Notes: generated from the sequence alone by a model not told the origin. A stretch of 64,000 nt of DNA from Planosporangium flavigriseum (GCF_011947225.1 NZ_JAATVW010000008.1:1-64000), one strand, 5' to 3'. Positions 52,478-62,242 are shown, numbered from the stretch's first letter. Made by a program: numbers and translations.

Positions 52478-52592
52478 CCGTGGTCCACCACGCGGCCGGT
52501 CGATGATCGTCGTTGCTTCAGGCGCTGACCCGGTGTACCGCGACGCACTGGGCGGCGCGTACCCGGCGATCACGTGGTGCAAGGATGGCGGC

Positions 52593-53210
52593 GTGGTTGA
52601 CGTGAGTGATCAGAACGGGTGGCTCAAGCTCACCGAGGACGACCCGGCCCACTCGCAGTGGTACATCGAACGCTTCCGGTCGATGGCCGCCGCAGGGGCT
52701 GACCTGGCCGGGGAGGCGCGCTTCATCGACGCGATGCTCGCGCGCGGATCACGGGTCCTCGACGCGGGCTGCGGTGCGGGCCGGGTGGGATCGTTGCTGG
52801 CCTCGGCCGGACACGACGTGGTCGGCGTGGATCTCGACCCCGTACTCGTCGCCGCGGCTCGGCAGGATCATGTCGGCCCCCGCTGGCTCGTCGGCGACCT
52901 GGCTGAGTTGGACCTTCCCGCGCAGGGGATCACCGAGGGCTTCGACGTCGTCGTCTGTGCCGGCAACGTGCTGACGTTCGTCGCTCCGAGTACGCGACGG
53001 GAAGTTCTCCGCCGGATGTGTGCGCACCTGCGCGAGGGCGGCCGCGTCGTCGTGGGTTTCGGCGCCGGTCGGGGCTACGACTTCGGCGAGTTCCTGGCCG
53101 ACGCCGAAGTGAGCGGCCTCGTTGCGGACGTCCTGCTGTCGACGTGGGACCTGCGCCCGCTCGCCGACGATTCCGATTTTCTCGTCGCTGTCCTGCGGCC
53201 CGCGTCATAG
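52593..53210 (+). CDS. Class I SAM-dependent methyltransferase
   Basis: 205 residues. VLDAGCGAGRVGSLLASAGHDVVGVDLDP gives motif I and the acidic loop (in two parts: LDAGCGAGRVG and VVGVDLDP), followed by FDVVVCAGNVLTFV. WYIERFRSMAAAGADLAGEARF opens the protein in the way of many actinobacterial methyltransferases. Substrate unknown. GTG 52593 is chosen because AAGGA precedes it; an ATG at 52503 would add 30 residues of poor fit. Confidence 0.83.
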   Translation: MVDVSDQNGWLKLTEDDPAHSQWYIERFRSMAAAGADLAGEARFIDAMLARGSRVLDAGCGAGRVGSLLASAGHDVVGVDLDPVLVAAARQDHVGPRWLVGDLAELDLPAQGITEGFDVVVCAGNVLTFVAPSTRREVLRRMCAHLREGGRVVVGFGAGRGYDFGEFLADAEVSGLVADVLLSTWDLRPLADDSDFLVAVLRPAS

Positions 53211-53230
53211 CGGTACCGCCCCGGAGACCG

Positions 53231-54541
53231 TTACCGGGTCTCCTCGTACACGTCGGGAATGCCGTTGTGGTCGCTGTCGGCGGTCTCGGCCTCGTACAGG
53301 CGCCGGTAGACGCGGTTTCGCAGCCGGAGTAGGACCGTAGCCAGGGCGGCTGCGGTTACCGAGCCGGTGAGTACGGCGACCTTGACGTGATCGGCGCGGG
53401 TGCTGTCAAGCCCGAACGCGAGTTCGCCGATGAGCAGGGACACGGTGAACCCGATTCCGGCGAGGATCGACAGGCCGAACACGTCCACCCAGGCCAGCTC
53501 GCCGTCGATGCTTGCCTTGGTGAACCGGGCGACCAGGAAGGTCGCGGTGAAGACGCCGATCGCCTTGCCGACCACGAGACCGACGAAGACGCCCAGCGCC
53601 GCCCGGTCTTCGAACGCCCGGGTGAACCCGCCGGCCCCACCGATCGCGACGCCGGCGGACATGAACGCGAACACCGGTACGGCCAATCCGGACGACAGCG
53701 GCCGCCACCGGTGCTCGAAGTGCTCGGCCAGCCCTGGCCCGGCATCCGGGCCGCCCGCCGCCTGACTGCGGATCACCGGGACGGTGAAGCCAAGGAGAAC
53801 TCCGGCGACGGTGGCGTGGATGCCCGAGGCGTGCACCAGCGCCCAGGTGACGATCGCGAGTGGCAGGAGCAGCCACCACGACCGGACCCGGCGTTGTACC
53901 AGGATCGCGAAGAACGCGAGCGGCACGGTCGCCAGCAGTAACGGGGTGAGCGACAGCGTCTGGGTGTAGAAGACCGCGATAATCAGGATGGCCAGTAGGT
54001 CGTCGACGACGGCGAGGGTGAGCAGGAACGTCCGCAGCGCCGCTGGCAGGTGGGTGCCGATGACGGCGAGGACGGCCAGGGCGAAGGCGATGTCGGTCGC
54101 GGTCGGGATGGCCCAACCGCGCAGCGCGTTCCCGCCGGCAGCGGCTGCGATCAAGGCGTACAGGCCGGCGGGTACGAGCACGCCGCCGACGGCGGCCGTC
54201 ACGGGGACCGCGGCGCGGCGGGGATCGCGCAGGTCGCCGGCGACGAATTCGCGTTTGAGCTCCAGCCCGGCGACGAAGAAGAAGACCGCCAGCAGGCCGT
54301 CCGCGGCCCACTGCGCCAGGGTCAGATCCAGGTGCAGGGCGTGCGGGCCCACCCTGACCTCACGCAGCGCCTGGTAGGAGTGCGACCAGGGGGAGTTGGC
54401 CCAGATCAGGGCGAACGCCGTGGCGACCAGGAGAAGGAGCCCGCCGATGGTCTCCTTGCGGAGGACCTCCGCGATCCGCCTCGCCTCCGGCCATGACGAG
54501 CGGGCGAACAAGCGGACGGTGCCACGAGGAGTGTCGGGCAT
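53231..54541 (-). CDS. nhaA: NhaA Na+/H+ antiporter
   Basis: 436 residues with about twelve membrane helices. [59 protein letters not shown] and [15 protein letters not shown] include the ion-binding DD pair and fit NhaA. It exchanges sodium for protons and helps control internal pH. The C-terminal tail ([17 protein letters not shown]) is charged. A short hairpin (53223-53243) covers its stop. Confidence 0.93.
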   Translation of the reverse strand: MPDTPRGTVRLFARSSWPEARRIAEVLRKETIGGLLLLVATAFALIWANSPWSHSYQALREVRVGPHALHLDLTLAQWAADGLLAVFFFVAGLELKREFVAGDLRDPRRAAVPVTAAVGGVLVPAGLYALIAAAAGGNALRGWAIPTATDIAFALAVLAVIGTHLPAALRTFLLTLAVVDDLLAILIIAVFYTQTLSLTPLLLATVPLAFFAILVQRRVRSWWLLLPLAIVTWALVHASGIHATVAGVLLGFTVPVIRSQAAGGPDAGPGLAEHFEHRWRPLSSGLAVPVFAFMSAGVAIGGAGGFTRAFEDRAALGVFVGLVVGKAIGVFTATFLVARFTKASIDGELAWVDVFGLSILAGIGFTVSLLIGELAFGLDSTRADHVKVAVLTGSVTAAALATVLLRLRNRVYRRLYEAETADSDHNGIPDVYEETR

Positions 54542-54710
54542 TCCGGCTCCTTAGCAAGTCGGGTCGGGAACTGCCGACCAGACTTCCCGGCTCACCTGCG
54601 ATCACCCTAACGGTCGCTTCCTGACCTGGAAGCAGCGGTCCGGTGTGTTGCCTGATGCCGCCGAGGTGTGCCGCGTCCAGAGCCGTGATGGTGGCTCGGT
54701 GGTGGCGACG

Positions 54711-55313
54711 TCAAGGACAACCCGCGGTGATCCAGTCCAGCGCGTGTTCGTGCCCGGCGAAGATCGGGAAGACCGGCTGCAGCCTCATGGTCTGCAGCAC
54801 CGAGACGATGAACTGTGACGGGGCGGCCAGGCAGAGATGTCCGCCTTTTGACTTGGCCGTCCGGTGAGCACGCACGAAGATTCCGAGTGCGGTCGAGTCG
54901 ATCAATCGCACGTTCGCCAGGTCGATCACGACGTGGCGATGGTCCTTGCAGGCTTGCGTCACCACCTCCCGTAGCTGGTCGGCTATCAGGAGGTCGAGGT
55001 TGCCGGATAGGTCGACGACGGCGACATCGCCCTCCGTCCGGGTCGACGCGCGCCAGGGAATCGGCGCGGGCCGCGGAGTCGCGTCCGTGCCGCCGGTGAT
55101 CGGCGATTTGACCACGCCGGCGCACTGAGGGCAACGGTGGGGGCCGATCGCCATGGGCGACCCCGTCCAGCCGTGTCTGCTGATGAGCGTCCACACCACC
55201 TCCCAGTCGCGCAACCTGCTGCTGATCGCGGGAAGCAGGTAGCCGCAGCTGTCGCAGATGAGGTCGATGGCTGAACGGTCTCGGGTCGGCAACGCGGTCA
55301 CGAGGCCGCCCAT
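54711..55313 (-). CDS. STAS-domain protein with N-terminal zinc-ribbon-like segment
   Basis: 200 residues. The first 75 have a CDSCGY and a CPQC pair, resembling a zinc ribbon, around a helix RLRDWEVVWTLISRHGWTG. The rest is a STAS domain: VAVVDLSGNLDLLIADQLRE and HVVIDLANVRLIDSTALGIFV, in which the S of DSTALG is the site anti-sigma kinases would phosphorylate. STAS proteins of this kind release sigma factors from anti-sigma factors. ATG 55313 was used. A second STAS gene lies directly upstream on the same strand. Confidence 0.8.
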   Translation of the reverse strand: MGGLVTALPTRDRSAIDLICDSCGYLLPAISSRLRDWEVVWTLISRHGWTGSPMAIGPHRCPQCAGVVKSPITGGTDATPRPAPIPWRASTRTEGDVAVVDLSGNLDLLIADQLREVVTQACKDHRHVVIDLANVRLIDSTALGIFVRAHRTAKSKGGHLCLAAPSQFIVSVLQTMRLQPVFPIFAGHEHALDWITAGCP

Positions 55314-55359
55314 GCCGGTCGCTCGCCGTCGATGCTCCTGGGACAGCTGTAACGGGACA

Positions 55360-55776
55360 TCAGCGCACCAGCGGATCGCGGGGTTCGGGCACGACCACGA
55401 TCGCGGCCGGTTCGGTGACGGTGTGGGCGTCGGTGCCCGGCTGAAGTGGCGGGCTGAGCGTGAGGCGCAGAACATGACCGACGCGGGCGATTTCCAGGAT
55501 CCGGCGCACCCTCGGCGAAGCGTCCCGCAAGCTGAGCAGGCCACCGGCCCGCCAGGCTCGGCGATGCGTATCGACGAGCAGCTCGATCGCCGCTGCGTCA
55601 AGAAAAGGGCATTCGGCGAGATCGATCACCAGGTGGTGGGGTCGTTGCTGGAAGGCCAGGGCCAGTACGACGCCTAGATCGCGAACCGCCGTCGCGTCGA
55701 GTGCGCCTACTACGGTCACTTCGACGGTCGAGTCATCGCCGGACGCGGTAGCGTGGTTCCGCGTCGACATGTCCAT
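55360..55776 (-). CDS. STAS-domain protein lacking the phosphorylatable serine
   Basis: 138 residues. VEVTVVGALDATAVRDLGVVL and HLVIDLAECPFLDAAAIELLV give a STAS fold, but where the regulatory serine would be the sequence has alanine (LDAAAIE rather than LDSxGIE), so the normal phosphorylation switch is missing. It may act as a constantly active or purely structural partner. It precedes the other STAS gene with a 46-bp gap. Confidence 0.8.
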   Translation of the reverse strand: MDMSTRNHATASGDDSTVEVTVVGALDATAVRDLGVVLALAFQQRPHHLVIDLAECPFLDAAAIELLVDTHRRAWRAGGLLSLRDASPRVRRILEIARVGHVLRLTLSPPLQPGTDAHTVTEPAAIVVVPEPRDPLVR

Positions 55777-55925
55777 TGATCTCTCCCCGGCTCTCCGTTC
55801 TGTCCGAGGGTGAATCTCGCTCAGGCATGTGGCAGCGGGTCCGCGAAATCATGACGAATCAATGACAACCCTGACGATGAGACCCGGTGCCCTGGCCCGA
55901 TACGCGATGAGGGCATGATGCTGCC

Positions 55926-56600
55926 ATGGCGGCACTGCTCGTGATCGAGGACGACGATCGGATCCGGTTGTCCCTGGCGCTCGCGCTCGAAGACGAAGGG
56001 CACGCGGTACGTGAGGCGTCGACCGCTGAGGACGGGCTGATCGCTCAGCGGAAAGATCCGGCCGACGCCGTCCTCGTGGACCTGATGCTGCCGGGAGTTG
56101 ACGGTTTCGAATGCATTCGTGAGCTGCGCCGCACCGATGATGTCCCGATCATCGTCATCAGCGCGCGCAGTGACACGCACGACATCGTGGCCGCACTCGA
56201 GGCCGGAGCTGATGACTACGTCGTCAAGCCGGTCGCGGTCAAGGAGCTGTCGGCACGGCTCCGGGCGGTGAACCGGCGGGTCCGCCCGGCTGCCTCGCCC
56301 GTACCCGCGCTCGTCTTCGGCGAGTTGGAGATACGGCCGGAGGCCGGCGAGGTCCGGCTGCACGGCGAGCCGGTGGCGGTGACCCGCACCGAGTTCCGGC
56401 TGCTGTGCGAGCTGGCCGAGCATGCCGGCCGGGTGCTGTCGCGCCAGCAACTGCTCGAGCGGGTGTGGGAGTACAGCATCGGCGACGAGCGCCTCGTCGA
56501 CGTGCACGTGGGCCGGCTCCGCCAGAAGATCGAGGAAAACCCCGCCGCGCCGCGGCACCTGGTCACCATGCGCGGCCTGGGTTACAAGCTGCTGCGATGA
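55926..56600 (+). CDS. OmpR/PhoB-family response regulator
   Basis: 224 residues. The receiver has VIEDDDRIRLSLALAL and VLVDLMLPGVDGF with the phosphoacceptor D near residue 50, and the switch residues in ISARS and DDYVVKPV. A C-terminal winged helix (TRTEFRLLCELAEHAGRVLS, VDVHVGRLRQKIE, TMRGLGYKL) binds DNA. Its stop overlaps the kinase start (ATGA). It forms an operon with a kinase and a GerMN lipoprotein, an arrangement reminiscent of mtrA-mtrB-lpqB. Confidence 0.92.
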   Translation: MAALLVIEDDDRIRLSLALALEDEGHAVREASTAEDGLIAQRKDPADAVLVDLMLPGVDGFECIRELRRTDDVPIIVISARSDTHDIVAALEAGADDYVVKPVAVKELSARLRAVNRRVRPAASPVPALVFGELEIRPEAGEVRLHGEPVAVTRTEFRLLCELAEHAGRVLSRQQLLERVWEYSIGDERLVDVHVGRLRQKIEENPAAPRHLVTMRGLGYKLLR

Positions 56601-57952
56601 GAAGCCCGAGCCTTCGCGTACGCCTCATGGCGGGCTTCGCCGCCGGTGCGCTGCTGCTGTCGACCTCGATCGCGCTGTTGTCGTACGAGTTGACCCGCCG
56701 CTCGCTGCTGGCCGAGCGGGAACGTACCGCCGTGCGCGTCACCTACTTCGACGCCACGGTCGTGCAGGCGGGCCTGGCCACCGATCAACCCGACATCGTC
56801 GAGGTGCTGCGCTCCCTCGACACCGGGGCGATCCGGCGACCGGTGCTGCGCCGGGACGGGACCTGGTACGCCCGTACCGCGGACGCGGGCGGCACCTCTG
56901 TGGTACCGGCGAGCCTGCGCCAGTTGGCCGAGCAGGGCCGTCCGGGCGTGCAGCGGGTGCGTACCGACGGGCACTCGGCCCTGGTCGTGGCGGTGCCGCT
57001 GGCGCGGTCCACGGTGTTCTACGAGGTGCACTCGCTGCAGGAGCTCGAGAATACGTTCCAGGTGCTGGCGCTGGTGCTGACCTTGGTGGCAGGCGCCACC
57101 GCCGTCGCCGGCGCGGGAGGCGGCTGGCATGCCACCCGGTGCGTGCTCCGGCCACTGGCCTCGGTCGCCGCCGCGGCGCAAGAGATCACCAACGGCGACC
57201 TGACCGCCCGGCTCGACCCGGCCACCGAACCCGAGCTCGCACGACTCGCCGCGTCGTTCAACCAGATGGTCGACCAACTGGCCCGGCGAATCGAGCGCGA
57301 CCGCCGGTTCGCCGCTGATGTCAGCCACGAGCTGCGCTCCCCGCTGCAGACCCTGGCCGCCGCCGCCAGCGTGCTCGCCAAGCGGCGGGCCGACCTCGAC
57401 GCGCGTAGCGCCACCGCGGTGGCCCTCGTCACCGATGAGGTGTCCCGGTTCCAGACACTGGTCACCGACCTGCTCGAACTCGCCCGCAGCGACCAACCGC
57501 CCGAGCGCGCCCCGGTCGACCTCGCCGAGCTCGCCCGGCAGGTGTGCCGATCGCGCGGCCTACCAGCCGACATCGTCCGCGTCGACGGCGCCCATGATGC
57601 GACATGGCAGGTGGACCGGCGCCGGTTCGAGCAGGTCCTGGTCAACCTCGTCGACAACGCCGGTCGGCATGGTGGGGGCGCGGTCGCCGTCCGAATCGGC
57701 CACGCCGCCGGCGTACGGTACGTCGAGGTCGACGACGAAGGACCCGGCGTGCGGGCGGAGGATCGGGAGGCGATCTTCTACCGGTTCTTCCGGGGCCGCT
57801 CGGCCAACGCCCGAGGCGACGGCGAGGGGACCGGTCTGGGGCTGGCGCTGGTCTCCGAACACGTCGCGGCGCACGGCGGGAGTGTCCTGGTCACCGACCG
57901 TCCGAGCGGCGGAGCTCGGTTCCGGGTCGAACTGCCGGAGAACACACCGTGA
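56597..57952 (+). CDS. Membrane sensor histidine kinase
   Basis: 451 residues. Two membrane helices (about 10-30 and 155-175) flank an outside sensor loop. A HAMP domain follows (residues 180-235, RPLASVAAAAQEI, LAASFNQMVDQL), then the dimerisation helix SHELRSPLQTL with the phosphorylated histidine, and an ATPase domain with NLVDNAGRHGGG, DDEGPGV and GTGLGLALVSEH. It should phosphorylate the regulator encoded just upstream. The start overlaps the regulator stop and its stop overlaps the lipoprotein start. Confidence 0.92.
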   Translation: MRSPSLRVRLMAGFAAGALLLSTSIALLSYELTRRSLLAERERTAVRVTYFDATVVQAGLATDQPDIVEVLRSLDTGAIRRPVLRRDGTWYARTADAGGTSVVPASLRQLAEQGRPGVQRVRTDGHSALVVAVPLARSTVFYEVHSLQELENTFQVLALVLTLVAGATAVAGAGGGWHATRCVLRPLASVAAAAQEITNGDLTARLDPATEPELARLAASFNQMVDQLARRIERDRRFAADVSHELRSPLQTLAAAASVLAKRRADLDARSATAVALVTDEVSRFQTLVTDLLELARSDQPPERAPVDLAELARQVCRSRGLPADIVRVDGAHDATWQVDRRRFEQVLVNLVDNAGRHGGGAVAVRIGHAAGVRYVEVDDEGPGVRAEDREAIFYRFFRGRSANARGDGEGTGLGLALVSEHVAAHGGSVLVTDRPSGGARFRVELPENTP

Positions 57953-58524
57953 GAGCCAAGGTCCTCGTCGCGCTGGTCGCGACGCTCGCCGCTGCGGCGC
58001 TGGGTGGCTGTGGGGTGCCGCCGGACCCGTCCGCGCGTGAGATCACGCCCCCGGCCGGCCCGTACCAGGCCGTGGTGTCCAGCGCGCCGACGGCCGCCGT
58101 GCCGGGAGCCATGTCGGAGAAGCTGTACCTTGTCAGGGGTGACAAGCTGGTCGCCGTCTCCCGCCAGATGCGCGTCCAGCCGTCGGTCAACGATCTCGTA
58201 CGCGAACTGTTGGCCGGACCCACCGCCAGCGAACGCGACGCCGGCCTGACCAGCGCGCTCGCCGGCGCGAACGTCATCTCCGGGGTGCATCTGGCCAGCG
58301 GCGCGGCGCTCGTCGAGATCGGATCCGGGCTGCAGGGCGCCGGCCGCAACGACGAGGTTCTGGCGTTCGCCCAGGTCGTCTGCACCCTCGCCAACCGGCC
58401 CGATGTCAACGGTGTGGCCTTCACACGCGACGGGCACCGCATCGGCATCCCTCGCGCCGACGGCTCACTGACCCAGGGCCCCCTCGCCGTGGCCGACTAC
58501 GCCAGCCTGATCGAGGATCCGTGA
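57949..58524 (+). CDS. GerMN-domain lipoprotein
   Basis: 191 residues. The signal ends at a lipobox LGGC near residue 21. A GerMN domain follows (KLYLVRGDKLVAVSRQM, LVRELLAGPTASERDAGLTS, LASGAALVEIGSGLQG, CTLANRPDVNGVAF). Such lipoproteins, like LpqB, sit outside the membrane and tune the partner kinase. GTGA overlap with the kinase gene shows co-translation. Confidence 0.87.
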   Translation: MRAKVLVALVATLAAAALGGCGVPPDPSAREITPPAGPYQAVVSSAPTAAVPGAMSEKLYLVRGDKLVAVSRQMRVQPSVNDLVRELLAGPTASERDAGLTSALAGANVISGVHLASGAALVEIGSGLQGAGRNDEVLAFAQVVCTLANRPDVNGVAFTRDGHRIGIPRADGSLTQGPLAVADYASLIEDP

Positions 58525-58551
58525 CCGACCTATCTGCTGGATCGCCTGCCA

Positions 58552-59970
58552 TCAGTGGGAGGCCGGCTCACTCAACGGCAGTCTGACCTGGAAGCGGGTG
58601 TCGCCGGGGTTCGATACCACGCCGATGTCGCCGCCGTGCTGGTTGACCACGATCCGGTACGCGATGTCGAGGCCCAATCCGGTCCCTTCGCCCACCGGTT
58701 TCGTGGTGAAGAACGGCTCGAAGACCCGTTGGCGCAGTTCCGGCGGGATGCCCGGACCGGTGTCACAGACCTCGACGAGCACCCGGTCGGCGTCTCGGCC
58801 GGTACGCACCGTGAGCGTGCCCGATCCGTTCATGGCCTGCACCGCGTTGTCGATGAGGTTCGTCCAGACCTGGTTGAGCTCGCCCGGGTGGGCCGGGATC
58901 TCCGGGAGCGTACGGTCGAAGTCCTTGACCACCCGGATGCCGTCACCGATCTTGTGGGCGAGCATGACGAGGGTGCTCTTGAGCCCGTCGTGCACGTCGA
59001 TCCACTGGTGCGACGCCCGGTCGAGCTGCGAGTACTGCTTGGCCGCGGCGACCAGCGACGAGATCCGGTTGCCGGCGTCCTCGATGTCGGTCAGGAGTTG
59101 CTCGGTTTCCAGGGCGTACCCGATCCAGCGCAGCGCCTGGTCGAGCAGTCCAGGTGCCACGGTGCGGGCGATCTCATCCAGGCAGCTGACGTCGAGGCTG
59201 TCCGCGGCCAGTACGGGCGCCAGGTCCCAACCCGACGTGACGCCGTGTTCGTCCATCCAGTCGCCGAGTGAGTCTTCGCGGTCGCTGGCCTGGATCGGGG
59301 ACAGTTCGGGGGCCTTCGCGGCGCGCTCGATGATCGGCTCCACCAACTGCGTCAACGCCCGCAACTGCTCGGGAACTATCCGGCCGTCGGCGAGCATGCC
59401 CAGCTTGTGGCGCATGCCCGCGACCCGCTCACGCAGCGCCGCCGTGGCGCGGACCGTGGCGGAGGCCGGGTTGTTGAGCTCGTGCATCAGGCCGGAGGCG
59501 AGCGAGCCGAGCGCGGCCAGGCGGTGGCGCTCACCGACCAGGGCCTCGTTGGCGCGTATACCGAAGAAGAGCCCTTCGAGCAGGTGCATCGCCATCGGGA
59601 ACCACTCGCGGATCATCGTCCCGAAGTCCTCGGCCGGCAGGACGAAGAACTCGCATTCGCTGATGGCCCGCATCGTGGCGGGGTAGGTTTGGCCCCCGCC
59701 GGGCCCCTCGCGCAGGTAGGGCCGCACCGCGCCCATGTACACGCCGCGCTGATCGGTACGTACGGTCTCCACGTCGTCGGTCTGCACCCGCCTGGACAGC
59801 GCCAGCGTGCCGGACAGGAGCACGAGGAAGAGCTCGGCGGGCTCGCCTTCGGTGAACACCGTGGCGCCCGCCGGGAAGGTGCGCTCGCCGCCGTGCGCGG
59901 CGAGCCAGCCGAGCTGCTCGTCGGTCAGGTCCTCGAACAGGAACAGCGTCTTGAGCTCTGCGGGGGTCAT
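58552..59970 (-). CDS. Cyclic-nucleotide-domain sensor histidine kinase
   Basis: 472 residues. An N-terminal cyclic-nucleotide-binding-like domain (LFEDLTDEQLGWLAAHGGE, GEPAELFLVLLSGTLAL) is followed by the histidine in GLMHELNNPAS and an ATPase domain with NLIDNAVQAMN, CDTGPGIPPE and GEGTGLGLDIAYRIV. It has no membrane helix, so it acts in the cytoplasm. It is coupled by ATGA to the receiver-oxidoreductase gene upstream on this strand, with which it likely forms a signalling pair. Confidence 0.88.
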   Translation of the reverse strand: MTPAELKTLFLFEDLTDEQLGWLAAHGGERTFPAGATVFTEGEPAELFLVLLSGTLALSRRVQTDDVETVRTDQRGVYMGAVRPYLREGPGGGQTYPATMRAISECEFFVLPAEDFGTMIREWFPMAMHLLEGLFFGIRANEALVGERHRLAALGSLASGLMHELNNPASATVRATAALRERVAGMRHKLGMLADGRIVPEQLRALTQLVEPIIERAAKAPELSPIQASDREDSLGDWMDEHGVTSGWDLAPVLAADSLDVSCLDEIARTVAPGLLDQALRWIGYALETEQLLTDIEDAGNRISSLVAAAKQYSQLDRASHQWIDVHDGLKSTLVMLAHKIGDGIRVVKDFDRTLPEIPAHPGELNQVWTNLIDNAVQAMNGSGTLTVRTGRDADRVLVEVCDTGPGIPPELRQRVFEPFFTTKPVGEGTGLGLDIAYRIVVNQHGGDIGVVSNPGDTRFQVRLPLSEPASH

Positions 59971-61625
59971 CGTGCCTCCAGGTACCTGTGCACCAGCGTG
60001 ACCGCCATCGCCCCTTCGCCGACGGCCGACGCGACCCGTTTGACGGAGTTGGCCCGCACGTCGCCGGCGGCGAAGACGCCGGGGACGCTGGACTCGAGGT
60101 AGAACGGGTCACGGTCGCGGTCCCAACCGGTTGGCCGGTCTCCCTCCACCAGCAGGTCGGGGCCGGTGCAGATGAATCCCCGCCGGTCGCGGCGCACGGT
60201 GCCGTCGAGCCATTCGGTGCGTGGCTGGGCGCCGATGAACACGAAGAGGTGCCCGCAGGGCAGGGTGGTCGTCGTGCCGTTCTTGCTGTCGCGGAGGGTG
60301 ATCGACTCCAGGTGCTCGTCGCCGTGCGCCTGGATAACCTCGCAGCGGGTACGTACCGCGATATTGTCCACGCCTGCGATCTGCTGGATCAGGTAGTAGG
60401 ACATCGACCGCTCCAGCGAGTCGCCGCGCACCAGTAGCGTGACGCTGCGGGCGAACCGGGAGAAGAAGATCGCCGCCTGGCCGGCGGAGTTGGCCCCGCC
60501 GACGATGTAGATGTCGGTGGCCGCGCACGACGGCCCTTCGGTGGCGGCGGAGCCGTAGTAGACGCCGCGCCCGACCAGCGTGGCCACGCCCGGCGCGGCG
60601 AGTGGCCGGTAGGACACCCCGGTCGCGAGGATCACCGTGTGGGCGGACAGTTCGTTCCCGTCGCTGAAGCGCACCACCCGCGCCGAGCCACGGGCTTCCA
60701 GCCCCACCGCCTCGCGGGTGGTGAGTACCTCGGCGTCGAACTTGCCGGCCTGCAGGCGCGCCCGTTCGGTGAGCTGGGCGCCGGACACCCCGTCGGGGAA
60801 GCCCAGGTAGTTTTCGATGCGGGAACTCTGCCCGGCCTGTCCGCCGATGGCTCGGCGCTCGACCAGCACCGTGTGCAGGCCTTCCGAGGCGCCGTAGACG
60901 GCGGCGCCGAGGCCGGCCGGACCGCCGCCGACGATGATCAGATCGTAGAAGTCGCGGACCGGCGCGGTGGACAGCCCGACGACCGCGGCCACCTCGGCGG
61001 CGGTGGGTGCGCTCAACGCCTGCCCGTCAGGGGTCACGACGAGCGGGACCGCCTCCGGCGTCGCCTCCGCGGCGTCCAGCAACCGGCGCCCCTCCGGCTC
61101 GTCCGCGGCGAACCACCGGTAGGGGACCAGGTTGCTGGCCAGAAAATCGCGGATCCGGTACGACGGGGCGCTCCACCGGTGCCCGACGACCTTGACCTCC
61201 TCAACCTCCCGGTCACCGGCCGCCTGCCACGCCTCCAGCAGGGCGTCCACCACCGGGTATAGCTTCTCCTCCGGCGGGTCCCACGGCTTGAGGAGATAGT
61301 GGTCGACGTCGACGACGTTGATGGCCTGGATCGCGGCGTCCGTGTCGGCGTACGCGGTCAGGATGGCCCGGCGGGCGTGCGGGAACAGGTCCATCGCCTG
61401 CTCCAGGAACTCGATGCCGTTCATCTGCGGCATCCGGTAGTCGGCAAGCATGGCCGCGACCCGTCCGCCGCGCAGTTTGAGCTCGCGGAGCGCGTCGAGG
61501 GCCCCGGCTCCCGAGGACGCCCTGATGATCTGAAAGTTCCGCCCGTACCGGCGGCGCAGGTCACGGGCGACGGCCCGGGCCACGGCCTGATCATCGTCGA
61601 CGGTGAGCATCGCAGGACGGCTCAC
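59967..61625 (-). CDS. Receiver domain fused to thioredoxin-reductase-like FAD protein
   Basis: 552 residues. Residues 1-130 are a receiver (LTVDDDQAVARAVARDL, MLADYRMPQMNGIEFL with the phosphoacceptor D, LLKPW). Residues about 225-545 are a thioredoxin-reductase-like flavoprotein: DLIIVGGGPAGLGAAVYGAS, GGQAGQSSRIENYLGFP, VILATGVSYRPL, IYIVGGANSAGQAA and GVFAAGDVR. The C-x-x-C pair of true thioredoxin reductase is missing; only one cysteine remains in GPSCAATDIY. It may report or respond to redox state through the kinase encoded next to it. Confidence 0.87.
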   Translation of the reverse strand: MSRPAMLTVDDDQAVARAVARDLRRRYGRNFQIIRASSGAGALDALRELKLRGGRVAAMLADYRMPQMNGIEFLEQAMDLFPHARRAILTAYADTDAAIQAINVVDVDHYLLKPWDPPEEKLYPVVDALLEAWQAAGDREVEEVKVVGHRWSAPSYRIRDFLASNLVPYRWFAADEPEGRRLLDAAEATPEAVPLVVTPDGQALSAPTAAEVAAVVGLSTAPVRDFYDLIIVGGGPAGLGAAVYGASEGLHTVLVERRAIGGQAGQSSRIENYLGFPDGVSGAQLTERARLQAGKFDAEVLTTREAVGLEARGSARVVRFSDGNELSAHTVILATGVSYRPLAAPGVATLVGRGVYYGSAATEGPSCAATDIYIVGGANSAGQAAIFFSRFARSVTLLVRGDSLERSMSYYLIQQIAGVDNIAVRTRCEVIQAHGDEHLESITLRDSKNGTTTTLPCGHLFVFIGAQPRTEWLDGTVRRDRRGFICTGPDLLVEGDRPTGWDRDRDPFYLESSVPGVFAAGDVRANSVKRVASAVGEGAMAVTLVHRYLEAR

Positions 61626-61744
61626 GACATCGCCTCGTCTCGGTCGGTCACGAAGGTTCCGGGCCGCCGGGCAGAGCTTCGCGGGCCGGAATGTTCGTAG
61701 CGTTCGCCGTACCAGCCATTATCCGCTCGCTGACCGGCTTCGCT

Positions 61745-62242
61745 CTAGCGGCGAGCCCGGCGCCGGGAGCGTCGCCACCGGCGAACGCGCGGCAGGCGTG
61801 GGCGCCGCCAGCGGCGAACGCGCGGCAATCGGCGGCGCCGGTGGCGTCCACCCGCCCGCAGGCGGCTTCGCCAGTAGTCAGGAAGGCGAAGCGTTCGAGG
61901 GCCGACCACGCGTGCGCCCAACGCTTCCACCCGTTCCCGTAGGCCGCGGTCGGCGGTGACGACGATGTCGCTACCCGTGCCCTCGCGGTGGAGCAGTTCG
62001 ACGATGGCGTCGTCACCTTCACCTTCCGCGGCGACGACCCGTATCCCGGGAACGGGCCTGACACCACGGGCAGCGCCTTCGACGACGAGGACCAGCTCGG
62101 CGTCGTCGCGGGCACCTGGCACGGCTCGCGGCCCGGCGGCGGCGAGCGCGTCGCGCAGCCGCTCGGTGGCGCCGGCCGGGTCGCGCCACCAGCCATCCGG
62201 TATCGATCCGACCACGTTCGCGGCGTCCACGAGGACCAACAC
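61745..62242 (-). CDS. NYN/PIN-like domain protein with arginine-rich tail
   Basis: About 165 residues. VLVLVDAANVVGSIPDGWWRD, AELVLVVEGAARG, GEGDDAIVELL and DIVVTADRGLRERVEALGARV follow the NYN/PIN ribonuclease pattern with aspartates in DAANV, DD and TADRG. The last 40 residues (RHRRRRLPRVRRWRRPRL..) are an arginine-rich tail made by an imperfect 30-bp repeat (two copies at about 61768-61827). The start is unclear: GTG 62242 is a guess; longer frames add an unlikely leader. Lone gene between the redox pair and GH65. Confidence 0.55.
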   Translation of the reverse strand: MLVLVDAANVVGSIPDGWWRDPAGATERLRDALAAAGPRAVPGARDDAELVLVVEGAARGVRPVPGIRVVAAEGEGDDAIVELLHREGTGSDIVVTADRGLRERVEALGARVVGPRTLRLPDYWRSRLRAGGRHRRRRLPRVRRWRRPRLPRVRRWRRSRRRARR

